NCBI GenBank assembly: GCA_964478735.1 | Contig: CAYZJB010000064.1 | Coordinates: 1-17,241, forward strand | Origin: CAYZJB01 sp964478735 | GTDB lineage: Bacteria > CLD3 > SB21 | Length of the DNA: 17,241 nt | Reading direction: 5' to 3' | Shown: positions 14,157-17,241 of the stretch, one piece after another | How the letters are laid out: each line of letters opens with the position of its first letter | How positions within the stretch are numbered: the first letter of the stretch is position 1 | Translations under genes and position numbers: made by a program | The notes under the pieces: generated by a model | Databases searched by the model: none | What the model saw: the letters and a program-made list of their open reading frames with translations, nothing else | What the model was told of the DNA's origin: nothing

Positions 14157-14414
14157 ATGCGTCCCCGTAAACCGAAACGCGAACCTCGCGGCATGATGCA
14201 AAAGAAAAAAACATGCCCGTTTTGTGAAGATAAGACCAACGTGGTCGATTACCGCGATATCAAACGGCTCACCAAATTCACCTCCGAACAGGGCCGCATT
14301 CTGACGCGCCGTACGTCGGGTGTCTGTGCCCGCCATCAGAGGCAACTGGTGACCGCCATCAAACACGCACGTCATCTGGCGCTGATTCCCTTTGTCAGCG
14401 ACATGATGAAGTAA
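14157..14414 (+). CDS. rpsR: Ribosomal protein bS18, zinc-binding (C+) form
   Basis: An 85-residue S18 with CPFC (C20, C23) and C57-x-x-H60, which together make a likely zinc site, so this is the C+ variant. The core YRDIKRLTKF, RRTSGVCARHQRQL and IKHARHLALIPF segments are typical. AAGGAG (14146-14151) precedes ATG 14157. The C+ form depends on zinc; many bacteria keep a second C- paralogue for zinc shortage, and none is seen here. Confidence 0.96.
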   Translation: MRPRKPKREPRGMMQKKKTCPFCEDKTNVVDYRDIKRLTKFTSEQGRILTRRTSGVCARHQRQLVTAIKHARHLALIPFVSDMMK

Positions 14415-14435
14415 CTTCAACCACGTGAGGACGTC

Positions 14436-14885
14436 ATGAAAGTCATATTGAAAGAAGATGTCGATAACCTGGGAAACGCCGGGGAGTTGGTCGACGTAAA
14501 GCCGGGCTATGCCCGTAATTTCCTGGTTCCGCGCGGTCTCGCGCTCGTGTACAACGCCGCCAACCAGAAAGTCTACGAAGCAGAAAAGAAGCGTATTGCC
14601 CAGCGCCAGGAAAAAGAAAAAGTGAAAGCACAGGAGATGGTCGCCCGACTCGAGGCCGTCAGCGTAACGATCCCGGCCGCCGTCGGCGAAGAAGACAGGA
14701 TGTTCGGCTCGGTGACCACACAGGACATTGTCGAACATCTGAAAGCGCAGGGCATCGAAGTCGATAAACGTCGCGTTCTGCTTGCCGAACCGATCAAGAC
14801 CCTCGGGTTGTACGAAGTCGACGTCAAACTTCACACCGACGTGATTGGTAAGATCAAAGTATGGGTCGTGAAGAAAGAAGATTAG
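14436..14885 (+). CDS. rplI: Ribosomal protein bL9
   Basis: A 149-residue L9. The N-terminal rRNA-binding domain (MKVILKEDVDNLGNAGELVDVKPG region) carries PGYARNFLVPRGLA, the family signature. A long charged helix (about 48-78) links to the C-terminal domain (about 79-149), which includes MFGSVTTQDI. GTGAGG lies 6 nt before ATG 14436. It is the last gene before a strong terminator, closing the ribosomal protein group. Confidence 0.97.
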   Translation: MKVILKEDVDNLGNAGELVDVKPGYARNFLVPRGLALVYNAANQKVYEAEKKRIAQRQEKEKVKAQEMVARLEAVSVTIPAAVGEEDRMFGSVTTQDIVEHLKAQGIEVDKRRVLLAEPIKTLGLYEVDVKLHTDVIGKIKVWVVKKED

Positions 14886-14905
14886 AATCGCGAGTCGTTG
14901 AATCC

Positions 14906-14934
14906 AAAGACCGCCCACCCGGCGGTCTTTTTTT
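14906..14934 (+). terminator. Strong intrinsic terminator after rplI
   Basis: A perfect 10-bp stem, AAAGACCGCC (14906-14915) with GGCGGTCTTT (14921-14930), has a 5-nt loop and runs into seven T (14928-14934). It begins 21 nt after the rplI stop. Confidence 0.93.
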
Positions 14935-14954
14935 GTGCGCCCGACAGGGCGCAC
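14935..14954. terminator. Second hairpin directly behind the terminator
   Basis: GTGCGCCC (14935-14942), loop GACA, GGGCGCAC (14947-14954): a perfect 8-bp GC-rich stem with no T-tract after it. It may act as a backup or pause element, or protect a 3' end. Confidence 0.45.
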
Positions 14955-15306
14955 TCACTTGGGAGAGAGAATCTCCTAGGCAATCGGGGCGAGCAGAGTA
15001 CAACGATAGCGTTGAAGGAGGGAGAAGACGGAAGGGAGGTAGACACCAGGAGGGCGGGTAGAGTAATCTCCCCGCCTGCTCGATTCGATGGAGGTTGTCA
15101 AATAACAATTATTTTTTCCTGCAAATTCGCCTCTTCATCTGAGAGATGTCATGGACGGCATACGTCATCGGCCGTAGGTTGCGGTATCAGGCAACAGATT
15201 CCTCCACCGAAAACGCAGACAGGACGCATGGGACATTAGCCTGCAAAGACCGGACGACGACTGTCACTCGTCCGACGAGCCCATTCTTAAAATCGCTGAT
15301 TTCATG

Positions 15307-15338
15307 GAAACGAGCACGGACCTTTTCGTGCTCGTTTC
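15307..15338. terminator. Perfect 12-bp hairpin upstream of hdrC
   Basis: GAAACGAGCACG and CGTGCTCGTTTC enclose an 8-nt loop; GTTTT follows at 15339-15343. Stem strength is terminator-like but the T-tract is short. It lies 57 bp before hdrC, so it could end a small upstream transcript or act as an attenuator. Confidence 0.45.
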
Positions 15339-15355
15339 GTTTTCCCGACGTACAC

Positions 15356-15379
15356 GTCTGCGTTTCGATCCACGCAGAC
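15356..15379 (+). promoter_or_regulatory. Hairpin adjacent to the hdrC ribosome binding site
   Basis: GTCTGCG (15356-15362) pairs with CGCAGAC (15373-15379) around a 10-nt loop. The SD GAGGAGG (15383-15389) begins 3 nt later, so the stem could affect ribosome access. Confidence 0.4.
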
Positions 15380-15394
15380 TGAGAGGAGGCCGAT

Positions 15395-16024
15395 ATGCTC
15401 ATTCCGATTCCTGCGTTCACGCACACGTCCGATCCCCGGTCCCGGATGCGGAAGCTCAAGTATGAAAAAGAACTCGACCTCGCGTTCGGTGAGCGCGTTG
15501 CGGCGAAGGCATACGGGCAGAAATTACTCAGCTGCATTCAATGCGGCACGTGCAGTTCGACCTGTCCGCTGAGCGACTACATGGATTACACGCCGCGCAA
15601 GATCATTGCCATGACGCGTGAAGGGTTCAAAGACGACGTTCTGCACAGCCTGACGATCTGGTTGTGCGCGTCCTGTTACGCCTGCACGGTCGAGTGCCCG
15701 CGGCAGATCCATATCACCGACGTCATGTACACGCTGAAACGCGAAGCCATTGCGGCCGGCGTGTACCCGCGACGTTATCCGATCCCGGTGTTTTCCAGAC
15801 AATTTTTCAACCTCGTCCGTACCCAGGGACGAAACAGCGAAGGCCGGCTGCTGTTGAAATTTTACCTCAAAACCAATCCCCTGCGGTTGATACAACAGGC
15901 GTGGCTGGGGTTGCGGCTTTTGCTGGCGGGACGGTTTTCACTCAAACACGACCGCGTTCGCGATATCGAAAAACTTAAACGGCTCATCGCGGAAGCGGGC
16001 CGGCCGGAGGGAATCCAATCATGA
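15395..16024 (+). CDS. hdrC: Heterodisulfide reductase subunit C-like iron-sulfur protein
   Basis: A 209-residue electron-transfer protein with two [4Fe-4S] sites: C47, C50, C53, C57 and C91, C94, C97, C101, each CxxCxxCxxxC, the second followed by PRQI. This is the HdrC pattern; HdrC hands electrons from the flavin subunit HdrA to the catalytic HdrB. No clear membrane helix is seen, so it is probably cytoplasmic. A very good SD (GAGGAGG, 15383-15389) precedes ATG 15395. The stop overlaps the hdrB start as ATGA. Outside methanogens the disulfide or other acceptor of such complexes is usually unknown. Confidence 0.9.
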   Translation: MLIPIPAFTHTSDPRSRMRKLKYEKELDLAFGERVAAKAYGQKLLSCIQCGTCSSTCPLSDYMDYTPRKIIAMTREGFKDDVLHSLTIWLCASCYACTVECPRQIHITDVMYTLKREAIAAGVYPRRYPIPVFSRQFFNLVRTQGRNSEGRLLLKFYLKTNPLRLIQQAWLGLRLLLAGRFSLKHDRVRDIEKLKRLIAEAGRPEGIQS

Positions 16025-16905
16025 AACGATACCTGCTGTATCCCGGTTGCTCGCTCCACAGTACGGGCAGAGCGTACGGAGAATCGATTACCGCCGTGTT
16101 CGCGCATCTCGGCCTCGAGTTGTCGGAACTCAAAGAGTGGAATTGCTGCGGCGCCACGTCGTACGCGTCGATCGACGAGATGGAAGCGTTTTCTCTCGCG
16201 GCCCGCAATCTGGCCCTCGCCGAAGACATGCACAACGGCGAACAACCTGATCTCGTCGCGCCGTGCAACGCCTGTTACCTCGTGCTGACGAAAACACAGC
16301 GATACATGTCGCAGTACGTTCACGTCCGTCAAACGGTCGACCGGGCCCTCGGAGCGGCGGGCCTGGAGTATCATCGCCGCGTCCGGGTGCGCCATCCGCT
16401 GGACGTTTTGACCAACGACGTCGGTCTGGACGTGATTCTGTCTCACGTACGGAAAAAATTCAACAAGACCCGCGTCGCGTGTTATTACGGCTGCCAGGCC
16501 GTGCGGCCGTTCGGTCTGATCGACGATAAGCGGCGTCCGATCCTGATGGACCGGATCGTCGGCGCGCTCGGCGCACAACCCGTGGAATGGTCGCTCAAAA
16601 CGTTTTGCTGCGGCGGCAGTCTGACCGGTACGATTCCCGATGCCGGGCTTCCGCTCAATCGGACGATCCTGACGGAAGCGTTACAGCGTGGTGCGGAGAT
16701 GATCGTCACGTGCTGCCCGCTCTGTCAGTTCAACCTCGAATGCCTGCAGGACAAACTCCGCAGCCGGTACGGCCTGTCGACCGCGATTCCCGTGCTGTAT
16801 TTCACTCAATTAATGGGACTGGCGTTCGGTCTGGACGAAAAGTCGCTCGGTTTGCAGCGATTGTTCGTTTCCATCGCGAAAGGAGGGAAAACGGCCCATG
16901 TTTAA
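16021..16905 (+). CDS. hdrB: Heterodisulfide reductase subunit B-like protein
   Basis: A 294-residue protein with two cysteine-rich CCG domains. The first has C10, C42-C43 (CCG) and C82xxC85. The second has C154, C196-C197 (CCG) and C232xxC235. In methanogen HdrB these bind two noncubane [4Fe-4S] clusters that cleave the CoM-S-S-CoB disulfide. Both sets are complete, so catalytic clusters can be expected; the natural substrate here is unknown. The gene overlaps hdrC by 4 nt and hdrA by 8 nt, showing a tightly coupled hdrCBA operon. Confidence 0.92.
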   Translation: MKRYLLYPGCSLHSTGRAYGESITAVFAHLGLELSELKEWNCCGATSYASIDEMEAFSLAARNLALAEDMHNGEQPDLVAPCNACYLVLTKTQRYMSQYVHVRQTVDRALGAAGLEYHRRVRVRHPLDVLTNDVGLDVILSHVRKKFNKTRVACYYGCQAVRPFGLIDDKRRPILMDRIVGALGAQPVEWSLKTFCCGGSLTGTIPDAGLPLNRTILTEALQRGAEMIVTCCPLCQFNLECLQDKLRSRYGLSTAIPVLYFTQLMGLAFGLDEKSLGLQRLFVSIAKGGKTAHV

Positions 16906-17241
16906 CGGCAACGGTTCGATTCGAATCGGGTTCTACATCTGCCACTGCGGCCACAACATCGCCGACCAGGTGGACGTCGACACGGTAGCCAAATATGCGT
17001 CCACCCTGCCCAACGTCGTTATAGCGCGCGATTACAAATACATGTGCAGCGATCCGGGGCAGGAACTGATCATCCAGGACATCCATGACCTGGGGCTCAA
17101 CCGCGTCGTCGTCGCATCGTGTTCTCCTTTGCTTCATGAGTCGACGTTTCGCGGGGCCGTGGAACGCGGCGGGCTGAACCCGTTTTATTTTCAAATGGTC
17201 AACGTTCGCGAAAATGTTTCCTGGGTACACGACGACCGAAA
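16898..17241 (+). CDS. hdrA: Heterodisulfide reductase subunit A-like flavoprotein, 5' part only
   Basis: The first 114 codons are present and the gene runs off the window. The N-terminal HdrA domain is clear: GFYICHCG (C15, C17), YMCSDPGQELI (C50), then NRVVVASCSPLLHE, and an NVRENVSWVH segment before the FAD domain. The segment matches the usual HdrA start closely. HdrA holds FAD and several iron-sulfur clusters and in many complexes bifurcates electrons between a disulfide and ferredoxin. AGGAGGG (16881-16887) is 10 nt before ATG 16898, inside hdrB. Whether extra modules (MvhD-like, second FAD domain) follow cannot be seen. Confidence 0.92.
   Translation, partial: MFNGNGSIRIGFYICHCGHNIADQVDVDTVAKYASTLPNVVIARDYKYMCSDPGQELIIQDIHDLGLNRVVVASCSPLLHESTFRGAVERGGLNPFYFQMVNVRENVSWVHDDR

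Larger units (their letters stand above)
14955..15394. other. Gene-free region with several stable hairpins before the hdr genes
   Basis: No open frame here looks like a protein. The first part (about 15010-15060) is purine-rich. Hairpins seen are CAACG-ATAG-CGTTG (15001-15014); GGCGGG-TA-GAG-TAAT-CTC-CCCGCC (15053-15076); CGGACGA with TCGTCCG (15251-15257 / 15268-15274); GAAACGAGCACG with CGTGCTCGTTTC (15307-15318 / 15327-15338); and GTCTGCG with CGCAGAC (15356-15362 / 15373-15379). An AT-rich palindrome AAATAA-CAA-TTATTT is at 15100-15114. No known riboswitch class was recognised and no promoter could be fixed. It could be a long structured leader of the hdr operon or hold a small RNA. Confidence 0.5.

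Noticed and set aside
14130..14954. 274-residue open frame antisense to rpsR and rplI
   Set aside because: Its N-terminus would be encoded by the terminator hairpins, and the opposite strand codes clear ribosomal proteins.
14898..15239. 113-residue plus-strand open frame after rplI
   Set aside because: It begins inside the terminator region, has low-complexity composition, no SD and no recognisable domain.
15125..15260. TPP riboswitch (CTGAGA seen at about 15138)
   Set aside because: The rest of the THI-box pattern is absent and the downstream genes do not fit.

Overview
The window (about 55% GC by eye) reads as a chromosomal stretch of a bacterium with densely packed, often overlapping genes. 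It holds a ribosomal protein operon, a K+-dependent membrane pyrophosphatase, a heterodisulfide-reductase-like (Hdr) cluster and a KamA-type radical SAM enzyme. Several genes have no Shine-Dalgarno sequence (ispE, prs, the M48 protease), while others have very good ones. The tRNA has no encoded CCA. This mix would fit an anaerobic or facultative member of the FCB-type candidate phyla (KSB1, Calditrichota, Zixibacteria or similar), but that is a guess from gene content and not a placement.

Left part (1-7.8 kb). A 272-bp upstream region with inverted repeats precedes a copper module: a one-domain HMA chaperone-like protein whose metal motif has lost its second cysteine, overlapping a Cu+ P1B-type ATPase (copA). 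Convergent to it is a secreted DUF4097-type protein with six exact 18-residue repeats. Divergent from that is a translationally coupled trio: M48/Ste24-type membrane protease, membrane-anchored rhodanese, and MauE/DoxX-like membrane protein. The trio's promoter carries a perfect 20-bp dyad inside its spacer. The MauE-like gene runs 23 bp into the 3' end of a convergent KamA-family gene that lacks one of the lysine-contacting aspartates of true lysine 2,3-aminomutase. Upstream of that gene is a possible small exported protein.

Middle part (7.9-9.2 kb). ispE is followed by tRNA-Gln(UUG). Two bases after the tRNA begins a small GIY-YIG nuclease ORF that appears to have lost about 15 central residues. 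It runs into a second, altered copy of the same tRNA, in which most of the D arm and most of the T arm are each replaced by the same 16-bp palindrome. This tRNA / GIY-YIG / tRNA-like unit is the most unusual object in the window.

Right part (9.2-17.2 kb). A housekeeping series runs prs - rplY(ctc) - pth - hppA - rpsF - rpsR - rplI and ends at a very strong intrinsic terminator. A nested hairpin before rpsF resembles the S6:S18 autoregulatory leader. The usual ssb gene is missing between rpsF and rpsR. A gene-free stretch of about 440 bp, rich in stable hairpins, then leads to hdrC-hdrB-hdrA. hdrA is cut by the window end.

All calls come from reading the sequence and translated proteins by eye; no database search was run.
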